In this document: positions 1 to 8,569 of the stretch, one piece after another
Layout: each line of letters opens with the position of its first letter
Position numbering within the stretch: the stretch's first letter is position 1
From: Haloarcula taiwanensis
GTDB lineage: Archaea > Halobacteriota > Halobacteria > Halobacteriales > Haloarculaceae
Direction: 5' to 3'
Length of the DNA: 64,000 nt
NCBI GenBank assembly: GCA_002844335.1
Contig: CP019154.1
Span: 2,170,001 to 2,234,000 of the forward strand
Position numbers and translations under genes: made by a program
Notes under the pieces: generated by a model
What the model saw: the letters and a program-made list of their open reading frames with translations, nothing else
What the model was told of the DNA's origin: nothing
Databases searched by the model: none

Positions 1-981
1 GTCGACGGGAGTAACGCCGGCTCGCTTACCACGGGTACGGAAGTGTCCGACAACGACGGTCGGGTCAAGTTCGTCTACGAAGCGAACCAGTCGACGGCAA
101 CTGGAACATACACCGCACAGTTCAGCCTCGGTGAAATCGACGGGTCGTTCGATGGGGAGACCCCAGAAAATGTCTCGATTCCGGTAACGGTGACGGAGCC
201 AAACCAAGGATCCGGTGATGGGTCCGGCACCAGTGGTCTCATTTACAACGAGGACGCTGTTGCCCTCGATAGCAACGGGGACACTGACGGTGGCGTCCAG
301 TTTACTGTCACCAATGAATTGGATGAGGAGATCACAATAACGACGGTGGCAATCGACCCCGTTAATGACGATATAATCCGACTCAGCGACAGCTTTAGCA
401 ACGACCGTCCCCCGGCACCACAAGAGAATGAGATATATATCCAGGCAGACACGGACGGATATACCGACTTCGGTGGCGGAACAGATATCCCACGAACTGT
501 TGATGTCGACAGTGATGGCAGCCTGAACGGTCCAAACCCGGTACTGTCCGACACATCAACTGCGACGTTCCACCTGTTCGAGTTCGTCCAGGACACTTTA
601 TTTGGCACCTCCGAGGTGGATATGGCCGGCGAGAGCGTCACGATAACAGTCACCTACGAGCGGGCAAGCGGCGGTACTGATTCGAAGATGTTCACGGTCA
701 CTCCCGGCGGCGCGAACACGAACGAGCAACCGAACGCCGACTTCACGATAGCCTCCAATGGACCGGAATCGAACGACAAGTGGGACTTCGATGCCAGCCC
801 ATCCAGCGACCCGCAGGGCGACATCGCAGCCTACGAGTGGGACCTCGACGGCGACGGTATCTTCGACGATGCAACCGGACAGACGGTAGAGAACAGAAAG
901 GTAGACTCCGGCACAGTAGTCGCACTCCGCGTTGTTGACTCGGGAGGAAATGCCGATACTGTTCGCAAAGAGGTGCCGTAA
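1..981 (+). CDS. PKD-domain surface/exported protein, 5' truncated by window edge
   Basis: The reading frame is open from base 1, so the gene starts upstream. The GTG at 43 is only the first possible start inside the window. The visible part is acidic and rich in Asp, Gly, Ser and Thr, as haloarchaeal secreted proteins are. The first two thirds look like beta-sandwich repeats. The last ~85 residues form a PKD-like domain (start PNADF, core YEWDLDGDGIFDD, end VVDSGG). PKD domains usually mediate extracellular protein or carbohydrate contacts. There is no C-terminal membrane anchor before the TAA. It converges with the CAP-domain gene 20 bp away. Whether the missing N-terminus carries a Sec or Tat signal cannot be seen. 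Confidence 0.75.
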   Translation, partial: VDGSNAGSLTTGTEVSDNDGRVKFVYEANQSTATGTYTAQFSLGEIDGSFDGETPENVSIPVTVTEPNQGSGDGSGTSGLIYNEDAVALDSNGDTDGGVQFTVTNELDEEITITTVAIDPVNDDIIRLSDSFSNDRPPAPQENEIYIQADTDGYTDFGGGTDIPRTVDVDSDGSLNGPNPVLSDTSTATFHLFEFVQDTLFGTSEVDMAGESVTITVTYERASGGTDSKMFTVTPGGANTNEQPNADFTIASNGPESNDKWDFDASPSSDPQGDIAAYEWDLDGDGIFDDATGQTVENRKVDSGTVVALRVVDSGGNADTVRKEVP

Positions 982-1001
982 CGGCCGCTCTGTCGCCGGT
1001 C

Positions 1002-1751
1002 TCAGCAGAGATTCACGGTAATATAGACAACACCGTCAGCAGTCGCCGCGCCGACGCCGATGTGGTTCGCGTTCGCCACGTACAACGTGTCACGGGGGCC
1101 CGAGAGGTCGAACCAGTGGTCGGCGACGGCGTTCGCCGTCCGGGTCGCGTTCGCCCCGTTCGGGTCGATGCTCGTGACCAGTTCGAGGTCGGTCACCGGG
1201 CGGAGATACGCATTGCCTTCGTGACGGAGGCGACACTGCTCGGACAGTCCAGCGGCTGCGTATCGATCTGTCGTATCTGACCCGTTCGCAATCGGGGAGG
1301 CCAACCCCTGTGCAGCCATTCGCTGGCTGTGGTTGCCGGCCATCGCTGAGAGCTTCTGTCCGGTTTTGGTCTCATCCGAGAGCGAGCCGTCGAAAGCGTC
1401 GTTGGCAACCGGGTTGCCGCGTCGGTCATTGATTGCCGCTACGAGCCGGTCTTCGAGGCGGGCCGTATCGATATCTGTCCCCGAGTCTGCCGGTGTGGGC
1501 TGTACCGCTTCCGGCGTCGAGGGAGCTTCGGTGGATTGTGTGACCACGGCCGCGGTCTTCTCACTGCGTGGCGTATCGGGTGACACACTGTCCGTGTGGG
1601 GCGTCGTCGCCGACGACGCTTCTACGGACTCCGTCGGGGCTGGCTGACTCGCGTCTACGCCAAGCGTTCCCTCGACCGCTACTCCCGCAAGTCCCGAGAC
1701 ACTGAGTACCGCCAGAACCACTACTCCGAGTGTGATGACCGACCTGTTCAT
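1002..1751 (-). CDS. Secreted CAP/SCP-domain protein
   Basis: A 249-residue protein. I start it at the ATG at 1751 because this opens directly on a signal peptide (MNRSVITLGVVVLAVLSVSG). The longer upstream frame has no signal character. Residues ~25-95 are a low-complexity Ser/Thr/Pro/Ala linker, likely glycosylated or extended. Residues ~97-249 match the CAP fold: a helix with INDRRG, then HSQRMAAQG, then ADHWFDLSGPRD, then a strand with HIGVGAA and a final YITVNLC. CAP proteins are exported and their archaeal roles are mostly unknown. Cysteines near residue 195 and at the C-terminus could form a disulfide. Confidence 0.8.
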   Translation of the reverse strand: MNRSVITLGVVVLAVLSVSGLAGVAVEGTLGVDASQPAPTESVEASSATTPHTDSVSPDTPRSEKTAAVVTQSTEAPSTPEAVQPTPADSGTDIDTARLEDRLVAAINDRRGNPVANDAFDGSLSDETKTGQKLSAMAGNHSQRMAAQGLASPIANGSDTTDRYAAAGLSEQCRLRHEGNAYLRPVTDLELVTSIDPNGANATRTANAVADHWFDLSGPRDTLYVANANHIGVGAATADGVVYITVNLC

Positions 1752-1932
1752 ATGAAACGTTCCTGTTCGGTTCCGAGAAATGATACCTTGGATACAGTTA
1801 TCTCGGACCCGTCTCGAACGGCGTAGATTCGGCTCTCTCTCCACAAATATGTTTGGGAGGGGGCGGCGATCCAATTACCAGCGACGAGAACCCGCCCGTA
1901 AACATCTTTACTGTGGATGAGTGTCCTGAGGT

Positions 1933-2610
1933 ATGGGTGACCTGTCGCGGCGCGGCTTCGGAGCCTCGGTGCTCGCCGCGCTCTCTGCCGGCTGTCTCGG
2001 GAATCGACCTGAAGAGGAGTCCGAGACGACGCCAGTCCCGGAACCGACAGCGTCACAACGCACCGCGACAGCGGATCGTGTTAACACTGCCTCGTCAGCG
2101 AATAGTGCTGCTCCGGCAAACACTTCAACAGCACAGCGCGCCGAGGCGTCGCAGGCGAACAGCACTACGGAAACATCGGCACGGCTGCAGGTCGAGACTG
2201 AGACACCGACGCCGACACCCGAGCCGAACCACCGGTCGGTTGATACGACGTTCCGATTGGAAGAAAACGAGTACGAAGATTTCACAGTCGACGTGACTGG
2301 CCAGACGACGCTCACCTACGACCTCATCGTTCGGCGCGGCCCGGCCGTGGATGTCATTCTGTTCACCGAAGAAGAGTACCGGGCGTTCCAGAGTCGCTAC
2401 CGGGCCCGGTACGCTGGTGAGGTGTCACGGTTCCACAAGACGAACATCCGCGACAACCGGATTACTATCGAGCCGGGAACGTATCGGCTCGTAGTCAACA
2501 ACACCGACTGGTCGCGTGCCGTTCCGTCACCAAGTGAGCCGTACGACGTTCTCGAAGACGAATGTATGGTCGATTTCTCCTTTAATACGAAGCCGGCAGC
2601 CAGCGAATAA
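1933..2610 (+). CDS. Tat-exported lipoprotein of unknown function
   Basis: A 225-residue protein with a textbook haloarchaeal Tat lipoprotein signal: twin arginine in LSRRGFGAS, a short hydrophobic stretch, and lipobox SAGC at about residues 19-22. A Thr/Ala/Ser-rich linker (residues ~30-95) follows. A C-terminal ~125-residue domain begins near VDTTFRLEENEYEDF and contains LIVRRGPAVDVILF and GTYRLVVNNTDWS. That pattern resembles the beta-sandwich pre-peptidase-like domains of archaeal surface proteins. It should sit lipid-anchored on the outer face of the membrane. No neighbour indicates a substrate. Confidence 0.8.
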   Translation: MGDLSRRGFGASVLAALSAGCLGNRPEEESETTPVPEPTASQRTATADRVNTASSANSAAPANTSTAQRAEASQANSTTETSARLQVETETPTPTPEPNHRSVDTTFRLEENEYEDFTVDVTGQTTLTYDLIVRRGPAVDVILFTEEEYRAFQSRYRARYAGEVSRFHKTNIRDNRITIEPGTYRLVVNNTDWSRAVPSPSEPYDVLEDECMVDFSFNTKPAASE

Positions 2611-2708
2611 CTATCTCACGGACCGTTCGCGCCATATTGGCGCAATACTAGGCAATCGTCGAAAGACCAGTCGACAAACCCATATACATCCACACTGACG
2701 TTAGACTC

Positions 2709-4046
2709 ATGACTGCAGTCGGTATCGACGCCATGGAGATCTGGACCGGGAAGCTCAAACTCGACCTCGCTGAGACGTTCGCACCGGCTCAGGGAGACGA
2801 TCCGGGGAAGTACACGAAGGGACTGGGCCTGCGCGCATCATCGTTCCCCGATGTGTACGAGGACATCGTCACGATGGGGGCGAATGCGGCCCATCGCCTG
2901 ATGAAGCGCAAGGGGCTAACACCGGAAGATATCGGCCGCATCGACGTAGCGACCGAGAGCGCTTTCGACAACTCAAAACCCGTCTCGACATACATCGCGG
3001 GCTGTCTCGAACAGGTATACGACGAGAACTTCCACCACGCCAACAAGGGCGAGCGGAAGTTCGCCTGTATCTCCGGGACACAGAGCCTCGACGACGCCTA
3101 CAACTGGATTCGCGCCGGACGAAACCGCGGTCGGGCCGCGCTCGTCATCGCTACTGACACCGCACTGTACGCCCGCGACGACCCCGGCGAGGCCACGCAG
3201 GGAGCCGGCGCGGTGGCGATGCTCGTCGACGAAGACCCGAATCTGGTCGAACTCTCTGCCGAACAGGGATACGGCAGCGCCGACGAGACTGACTTCCTCA
3301 AGCCCAATCAGCAGTTCCCGTCAGTCGACGGGAAACGCTCGGTGAACGTCTACCTCGCCCGCATGCGCGAAGCGCTTGAGGACTTCGCCGAGGTGGCCGG
3401 CGACATCCACCCGGGCGACTACGAGATGATTCCCTTCCACACGCCGTTCCCGGGGATGGTCCGGAAGGCCGCGGCACTCGGCTACCGACACATCGTTCGC
3501 GGCACGGACGTGGGTGACCTGCTGGCCGAGGAAATCGGTCACCAGCCCATGCGGTCGGACTTCGAGACAGACGACGAGTTCCATGCCGCAATCAAGGAGT
3601 ACACCGACGCACTCACCGAAACCGAGCGCTATCAGGACTGGTACGCCAATACTATAGAGCCGACGCTTGAAATCTCCCGCGAGGTCGGCAACTGGTACAC
3701 CGGCTCCGTCCACATCGCCCGTGCCTCCGGACTGAAACACGCCCGTGAGAACGGACTGGATCTGGACGATGCCAGATTGTTAGTTGCCTCCTACGGGTCC
3801 GGCGCGCAGGCGGAAGTCCACGCCGAGACTGTCGTCCCCGGCTGGGAGGAGGAAATCGGCGCGCTCGACATCGACGAACAGATCCGGAACCGCTACGACC
3901 TCTCCTTCGCCGAGTACGAACAAGTCCACGACGTCCATAATCACGAGACTGAGACCGATGTCGAGGAGTTCACCGCCCCTGAAAACGAGTTCGCCTTCGA
4001 CGGCTGGGGCCGGATGGGTGAGCGGAAATATCGGTACGTGGAGTAG
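2709..4046 (+). CDS. hmgB: Hydroxymethylglutaryl-CoA synthase
   Basis: Condenses acetyl-CoA with acetoacetyl-CoA to HMG-CoA, the entry to the mevalonate pathway for archaeal isoprenoid lipids, carotenoids and quinones. At 445 residues it is full length for the haloarchaeal family. The thiolase-fold catalytic residues are visible: Glu83 (ATESAFDNSKP), acyl-accepting Cys120 (FACISGTQSL) and His244 (IPFHTPFPGM). The ATG at 2709 is preceded closely by an AT-rich stretch (CCATATACATCC), so the transcript has a short leader or none. It stands alone, with a hairpin array starting one base after its stop codon. Identification is secure. Confidence 0.95.
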   Translation: MTAVGIDAMEIWTGKLKLDLAETFAPAQGDDPGKYTKGLGLRASSFPDVYEDIVTMGANAAHRLMKRKGLTPEDIGRIDVATESAFDNSKPVSTYIAGCLEQVYDENFHHANKGERKFACISGTQSLDDAYNWIRAGRNRGRAALVIATDTALYARDDPGEATQGAGAVAMLVDEDPNLVELSAEQGYGSADETDFLKPNQQFPSVDGKRSVNVYLARMREALEDFAEVAGDIHPGDYEMIPFHTPFPGMVRKAAALGYRHIVRGTDVGDLLAEEIGHQPMRSDFETDDEFHAAIKEYTDALTETERYQDWYANTIEPTLEISREVGNWYTGSVHIARASGLKHARENGLDLDDARLLVASYGSGAQAEVHAETVVPGWEEEIGALDIDEQIRNRYDLSFAEYEQVHDVHNHETETDVEEFTAPENEFAFDGWGRMGERKYRYVE

Positions 4047-4249
4047 CGAGAGCCCGAGCGAAGCGAGGGGTTTCGTACAGACGAGCGGCGCAGCCGCGAG
4101 AATAGCGAGGTTCGGAGCGAGCAGCGCGAGCGAGAACCTCGAAATGCGAACGGGGAACGGAGTGACCCGTGAGCAGCGAGAGGCACGACCGAAGGGAGTG
4201 GCTCTCGAGTCGGAACGGCGACCGCAGGGAGCCGTGGAGAATAGCGAGG
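4047..4249 (+). repeat. Array of six GNA-triloop hairpins in the hmgB 3' region
   Basis: Six consecutive inverted repeats lie at 4047-4075, 4083-4099, 4106-4141, 4150-4170, 4177-4207 and 4215-4235. In every one the tip is a three-base GNA loop. In five it is closed by C-G, and in the third by A/G. GA dinucleotides flank the tip on both sides. In four units the core is GA-x-C-GNA-G-y-GA with x and y complementary (G/C, A/T, C/G, C/G). Outer stems are 5 to 10 bp and unrelated in sequence. A 13-bp direct repeat (GAGAATAGCGAGG) occurs at 4098-4110 and 4237-4249. No convincing coding frame spans it. See findings. Confidence 0.75.
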
Positions 4250-4319
4250 GGTATCCCATCTATTGTCGTGGATACGTGGAATTCTATTTGTACTGCACTG
4301 GACAGTATACACTACCCGA

Positions 4320-4487
4320 CTACGGCTTATCGTTGTTGAGGCGGCTAATACTGTCGTCGAGAGACACAGAGAGGGTTCCCCCACTGTTGTAGTATTGAAG
4401 CGCAAGCATCGTCCCGACGAATGAGGCAGCAACAAGAAGTCCAAAGCCGGCGAACGCCCAGAGGATAAGATAGCCCAATTGCACCAT
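4320..4487 (-). CDS. Small single-pass membrane protein (tentative)
   Basis: A 55-residue frame opening with the ATG at 4487, immediately followed by a 22-25 residue hydrophobic helix (LGYLILWAFAGFGLLVAASF). A short polar tail ends in RLNNDKP. A longer frame extends to 4640, but its extra residues are basic and low-quality, so I prefer the internal ATG. No family is recognised. It is isolated between the hairpin array and an HTH regulator. The membrane helix is the only positive evidence that this is a gene. Confidence 0.42.
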   Translation of the reverse strand: MVQLGYLILWAFAGFGLLVAASFVGTMLALQYYNSGGTLSVSLDDSISRLNNDKP

Positions 4488-4657
4488 GCGTGGACATGAC
4501 ACCTCGGTATCAAAGTAGTTCTCCCTAGAAACTCTGCAGTCCGACGGAGCAGTTGTGTCACGCTGTCCGGTGAACAAAGAGATCGCAGTCACGACAACAG
4601 TCGTTTTCCAGAGAGTACGTCGACGGGCGCGAAACAGCACGGCCAGAACCGGCGCGC

Positions 4658-5365
4658 TCAGGGAAGCTCTCGAAGGCCACCCAACAGATCCTCAAGATCT
4701 GTATTGGTGATCGCAAGCGAAAAGTCGTCGATGCGGGCGAGGTCCTGCGCGTGCTCCCAGACGGCCTCGTCGTCAAGTCCGTGGAGGATGACGGCGTTGG
4801 GCGTCGGTGAGACGACCCGAAGTGCGACCAGGGGGGATTCGCCGCGGGTCACATTGGTAAACACGAGCGCGCGGTTCGTCGACTGACCGTACAGCTGGTA
4901 GAACTCGTCCGAAGAGAGGCGCGTGATGGCGGCGATGGAGTTGATGACAGTGTGGCCCGCCACGGTGTCTTGACTACCTCGGAACAGTTCCTCGGCGTCG
5001 ATAGCGTCGTAGACCCGCTCGACGCCCACATTCGCGGAGTATTCGCGGAGGTCGTGGACCACGTCGCTGTCGAATCCAGCCGAAAGCACGCGGGCGTGCT
5101 GGCGGATGTGGTCGCCGCCGCGGTTCTCGTCGATGTCAAGCAATGCGACGACGAGTCGCCTGACAACGCCGATACCGGGGTTGTCACGCCGACCGCTCTC
5201 GTAGTCCGAGACCACGGACGGGGAGACATCGAGTTTGTCGGCGAGTTCGGTCTGTGCAACGTCGAAGTCGGTACGCCACTTCCGCAGGGTCGCCCCTGGG
5301 TCGTCGCTCAGTGCCACCTCGCCCGCCATTTTTTCCGCGAGGTCGTCACGTGCGCCCCCTGCCAT
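4658..5365 (-). CDS. XRE-type HTH transcriptional regulator (COG1709-like)
   Basis: A 235-residue archaeal regulator. An XRE helix-turn-helix occupies about residues 27-75, with the recognition region in TELADKLDVSPSVVSDYE followed by SGRRDNPGIGVVRRLV. The remaining ~150 residues form the conserved ligand or oligomerisation domain of the archaeal COG1709 group (GHTVINSIAAITRL, RALVFTNVTRGESP, AVILHGLD). No ligand is known to me. It is separated by 52 bp from the pilin-like gene upstream on the same strand and may be read from its own promoter. Start at 5365 gives an N-terminal extension of 25 residues before the HTH, as in relatives. Confidence 0.85.
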   Translation of the reverse strand: MAGGARDDLAEKMAGEVALSDDPGATLRKWRTDFDVAQTELADKLDVSPSVVSDYESGRRDNPGIGVVRRLVVALLDIDENRGGDHIRQHARVLSAGFDSDVVHDLREYSANVGVERVYDAIDAEELFRGSQDTVAGHTVINSIAAITRLSSDEFYQLYGQSTNRALVFTNVTRGESPLVALRVVSPTPNAVILHGLDDEAVWEHAQDLARIDDFSLAITNTDLEDLLGGLRELP

Positions 5366-5417
5366 TAGTTCACACGCTGGGGGGTCGCGAATAAAAGGGT
5401 ATCGGAACCACGGGCGC

Positions 5418-5966
5418 TTACCGGCGAGCGGTCAGTTCGGCCTCGACAAGGACACCGTTCGTGGGAGCGTGGACGACGCGTACTTCGATGCTGTCGCCCG
5501 GCTCGACGGTTCCACCGCCGGCGTTCAGTTGGAACGCGATTATCCGGCCCGCAGACCACCGCTGTCCGCCATTAGCGATGACACCGCCGACACAGTAGTC
5601 GTAGACGACGTTGTCCGGATCAGCAGTATTCCTCGCTGATAGCGCCGTCCCGGAAACTGGCAGCGCAACGATGCGGGCGCCGTTGTCCGGCAGTCCAACA
5701 GCGACTTCCAGTTCGTCGGCCGGGACCGGGTCGCCGCCGTCGTGTCGAATCGTCACCGTATTCTCACCGCACCTACCCGACGGACCAATCACGAACTCCC
5801 CTGTCGAGCGGGCAACGGTCGGTGTCTGCTGGTTCAGGTCGCTGCTGGCACTGAACACAACACTGCTGACTGTTGCCGCCAAAAGGACGCTAATCACGAG
5901 CATGAGGACCACGCCGACGACGGGACTGACGCCGCGACGAGCAGAAGGGAGATTTCGTCCGGCCAC
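5418..5966 (-). CDS. Type IV pilin-like protein
   Basis: I start this at the GTG at 5966, giving 182 residues. The longer frame to 6137 would overlap the divergent rfcL start and lacks a promoter. From this start the N-terminus is a class III signal: basic RNLPSARRG, then SPVVGVVLMLVISVLLAAT as the hydrophobic assembly helix, the hallmark of haloarchaeal pilins processed by the prepilin peptidase PibD. The rest is a beta-rich head with two cysteines (GRCGEN, YDYCVGG) that could be disulfide-linked. Likely role is adhesion pili or a pilin-like membrane protein. It diverges from rfcL. Confidence 0.72.
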   Translation of the reverse strand: MAGRNLPSARRGVSPVVGVVLMLVISVLLAATVSSVVFSASSDLNQQTPTVARSTGEFVIGPSGRCGENTVTIRHDGGDPVPADELEVAVGLPDNGARIVALPVSGTALSARNTADPDNVVYDYCVGGVIANGGQRWSAGRIIAFQLNAGGGTVEPGDSIEVRVVHAPTNGVLVEAELTARR

Positions 5967-5983
5967 TGGTGGGACACACTGTC

Positions 5984-6000
5984 CGGTGCTTTCAATAAAA
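5984..6000 (-). promoter_or_regulatory. Promoter (TATA-like element) of the pilin-like gene
   Basis: On the minus strand a TTTTTATTGAA element lies 24-34 bp before the GTG at 5966. That is the spacing expected if transcription begins at or next to the start codon, as in leaderless haloarchaeal mRNAs. It supports the short start and argues against the extended reading frame. Confidence 0.5.
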
Positions 6001-6064
6001 ATCTCAGTAGTGGACCGACACCGCTCCGCAATCCCTAAACGCCGGTCGCGCCAACAACGAGCCA

Positions 6065-7585
6065 ATGGATTGGACGGAGAAGTACCGCCCGACGACACTG
6101 TCGGAGGTGCGGGGCAACGACAAGGCCCGCGACGCACTCAAAAAGTGGGCGGAGACGTGGGACGACCACCGTGAGGCGGTCATCCTCTATGGCTCCCCGG
6201 GTATCGGGAAGACCTCAGCGGCCCACGCGCTGGCAAACGACATGGGGTGGCCGACTATCGAACTCAACGCCAGCGACTCCCGGACCAAGGACGTTATCAA
6301 TCGGGTTGCCGGCGAGGCGGCCAAGTCAGGGACGCTGACCGCTGGCGGTGGCGGCCGCCGGCTCGTCATCATGGACGAGGCGGACAACATCCACGGCAAC
6401 GCCGACCGCGGGGGTGCACGAGCGATCACGGCCCTCGTGAAAGAGGCCAGTCAGCCGATGATTCTCATCGCCAACGAGTACTACGAGATGTCAAACGGCT
6501 TGCGAAACAACTGCCAGGACATCGAGTTCCGGGATGTTTCGCCCCGCTCTATCGTCCCCGTTCTCCGTGACCTCTGCCGCCAGGAGGGCGTCGAGTACGA
6601 GTCCGACGCGCTGCAGGAACTCGCCGAGCAGAACAGCGGCGACCTGCGTGGCGCGGTCAAAGACCTCCAAGCCATCGCCGAAACGACAGAGCAGCTGACC
6701 GCCGACGACGTGGTAACCGGCGAGCGCGACACGACTGAGGGCATCTTCGAGTACCTCGACGTGGTGCTCAAGGAGGCCGGCGCACAGGAAGCCCTTGAGG
6801 CCAGCTACGACGTAGATGAGACGCCCGATGACCTCATCAACTGGATCGAGGACAACATGCCCAAGGACTACGAAGGGGCCGAACTGGTCCGTGCCTACGA
6901 GTTCCTCTCGAACGCCGACCAGTGGCTTGGCCGCGTGCGCGAGACGCAGAATTACTCCTTCTGGCGGTATGCCGGCGACAACATGACCGCCGGCGTCGCC
7001 GCAGCGCGGGACGGGACAAAGGGCGGCTGGACTCGCTACGGCCCGCCGAGCTACTGGTCGAAGCTCGGCCGGTCGAAGGGAACCCGGAACACACGGGACT
7101 ACGTCGCCCAGCAGATTGCCGCTATCGACGGCGTGTCGATGCGGACCGCCCGCCGGGAGATCATGCCCTTCCTCTCGACGATGACTCACCACTGCCGGAA
7201 CCGGGACCTGACGGTGGCAATGGCGGCGACCTACGACATGGAGGCCGAGCACGTCTCATTCGTCACTGGATCGGGCAAAGACACGAATAAGGTGCAGGAC
7301 ATCGTCGCTGACGCCGAGGCACTCAAGGAGGAAGCTGCCGTCGAACACTCCGGTGGGGCATTCGAGGATGCGAGTGCCGACGGGGACGGCGAAACCAATA
7401 CGGAGACCGATAGTCAGGATACCAGCGCTGACGAGGAGAACGGCGAGCAGCAGGTGACGCTTGCGGCGGACGATGGCGCTGGCTCCGACGCCGCCGAGGA
7501 CGACAGCGCTACCGACGACGAGACGGAAACAGCGAGCGAGACAGCCGATGACGACCAGCAGTCTGGCCTTTCTGACTTTATGTAG
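6065..7585 (+). CDS. rfcB: Replication factor C large subunit (clamp loader)
   Basis: Large subunit of the archaeal clamp loader that opens PCNA and places it on primed DNA. AAA+ signatures: RFC box near the N-terminus (WTEKYRPTTLSEV), Walker A GSPGIGKT at 43-50, Walker B VIMDEADN (Asp104-Glu105). The C-terminal third is a long Asp/Glu/Thr tail, from about residue 420. It ends in QQSGLSDFM, which has the Q-x-x-L-x-x-F spacing of a PCNA-interacting PIP box. Length 506 is typical for haloarchaea. It ends one base before the convergent ABC permease gene. Identification is secure. Confidence 0.95.
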   Translation: MDWTEKYRPTTLSEVRGNDKARDALKKWAETWDDHREAVILYGSPGIGKTSAAHALANDMGWPTIELNASDSRTKDVINRVAGEAAKSGTLTAGGGGRRLVIMDEADNIHGNADRGGARAITALVKEASQPMILIANEYYEMSNGLRNNCQDIEFRDVSPRSIVPVLRDLCRQEGVEYESDALQELAEQNSGDLRGAVKDLQAIAETTEQLTADDVVTGERDTTEGIFEYLDVVLKEAGAQEALEASYDVDETPDDLINWIEDNMPKDYEGAELVRAYEFLSNADQWLGRVRETQNYSFWRYAGDNMTAGVAAARDGTKGGWTRYGPPSYWSKLGRSKGTRNTRDYVAQQIAAIDGVSMRTARREIMPFLSTMTHHCRNRDLTVAMAATYDMEAEHVSFVTGSGKDTNKVQDIVADAEALKEEAAVEHSGGAFEDASADGDGETNTETDSQDTSADEENGEQQVTLAADDGAGSDAAEDDSATDDETETASETADDDQQSGLSDFM

Positions 7586-8566
7586 TCATCGGCTGGTCGT
7601 GCCGAGGCCGGGAATGGCGACCCGGTCCTCGACGAATTCCATCAGGAGCGACGCCGAGAGCACCAGCGCCAGATACAGCAGGCCGGCGAGGACGAACAGT
7701 TCCGTGTACCGGTAGGTCTCGCTGGCGATGGCGTCGGTCCGCTCGAACAGTTCACGGACAGTGATGAAACTCGCAAGCGACGAGTACTTGATGAGGTACA
7801 CCAGTTCGTTCGACCAGCCCGGAATCGCGTAGCGCAGGCCCTGCGGCAGGACCACGTGCCGTATCCCATCAACCTTCGAGAGGCCGATGGCGCGCGCGGC
7901 GGTGAGTTGCCCCTCCGGGACGGAGTTCAGCGCCGAGCGGATGTACTCCGACTGGTAGGCGGCGCTGTTGAGCATGAACGCGATAACGGCCACCCAGAAC
8001 GCCTGTGCGGGAATGAATCCGGTCCCGACTGTGGGCAGTTCGCGGATGATTGCCGTCAGCGGCGTCGCGAAGTAGAGGACGAACAACTGGGCGAGCAGCG
8101 GCGTCCCGCGGAACAGTTCGGTGTACGCCAGTGCGACCAGACGGGTGATAGACCCGCCGTATACCCGAGCGACGCTAAGCGGGACGGCGATGACGAAACC
8201 GAGCGCGATACCCAGCCCCGTCAGCAGTATCGTCGCCCACACGCCGGTCGCCAGCGGTGGCAAGTACGGGATCGATGCCGCCAGGAACTCGAAGAAGCCG
8301 GCGACCCAGCCGACGGGGACCCCGACCGGACCGAGACTCGTCGCGAGCCCACCGAGCGTTGACGCGGCCGCCTCGAACGGCGCAGTCGGGAAGAACGACG
8401 TATTGCGCTCGATGAGCGCCCCGTCCAGCAGGAAGTCGTTCGTCCAGCGCACGACGAGCCACGTCCAGAAGGCGGCGACAGTAAGCAGCGTCAACGGCTG
8501 GTCGGTCAGCCCGGCAGCGCGGGCGCGAAGCGTTCGCCCGGCGGTCGTTGACTCCGGCGTCCCCAT
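7586..8566 (-). CDS. Polar amino-acid ABC transporter permease (second permease of operon)
   Basis: A 326-residue HisM/GlnP-type inner-membrane permease. An ~80-residue N-terminal extension carries one hydrophobic segment, then comes the five-helix permease core. The EAA-like loop that contacts the ATPase is visible (SVPEGQLTAARAIGLSKVDGIRHVVLPQ). It is the last gene of a four-gene minus-strand operon (binding protein, permease, ATPase, permease) with a 3-bp gap to the ATPase gene. The transporter should import a polar amino acid. Family resemblance does not settle which one. Confidence 0.9.
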   Translation of the reverse strand: MGTPESTTAGRTLRARAAGLTDQPLTLLTVAAFWTWLVVRWTNDFLLDGALIERNTSFFPTAPFEAAASTLGGLATSLGPVGVPVGWVAGFFEFLAASIPYLPPLATGVWATILLTGLGIALGFVIAVPLSVARVYGGSITRLVALAYTELFRGTPLLAQLFVLYFATPLTAIIRELPTVGTGFIPAQAFWVAVIAFMLNSAAYQSEYIRSALNSVPEGQLTAARAIGLSKVDGIRHVVLPQGLRYAIPGWSNELVYLIKYSSLASFITVRELFERTDAIASETYRYTELFVLAGLLYLALVLSASLLMEFVEDRVAIPGLGTTSR

Positions 8567-8569
8567 GGG

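Noticed and set aside
4047..4249. CRISPR or ordinary tandem repeat reading of the hairpin array
   Set aside because: Units differ in stem sequence and length. What is conserved is the loop core and pairing, not a repeat sequence.
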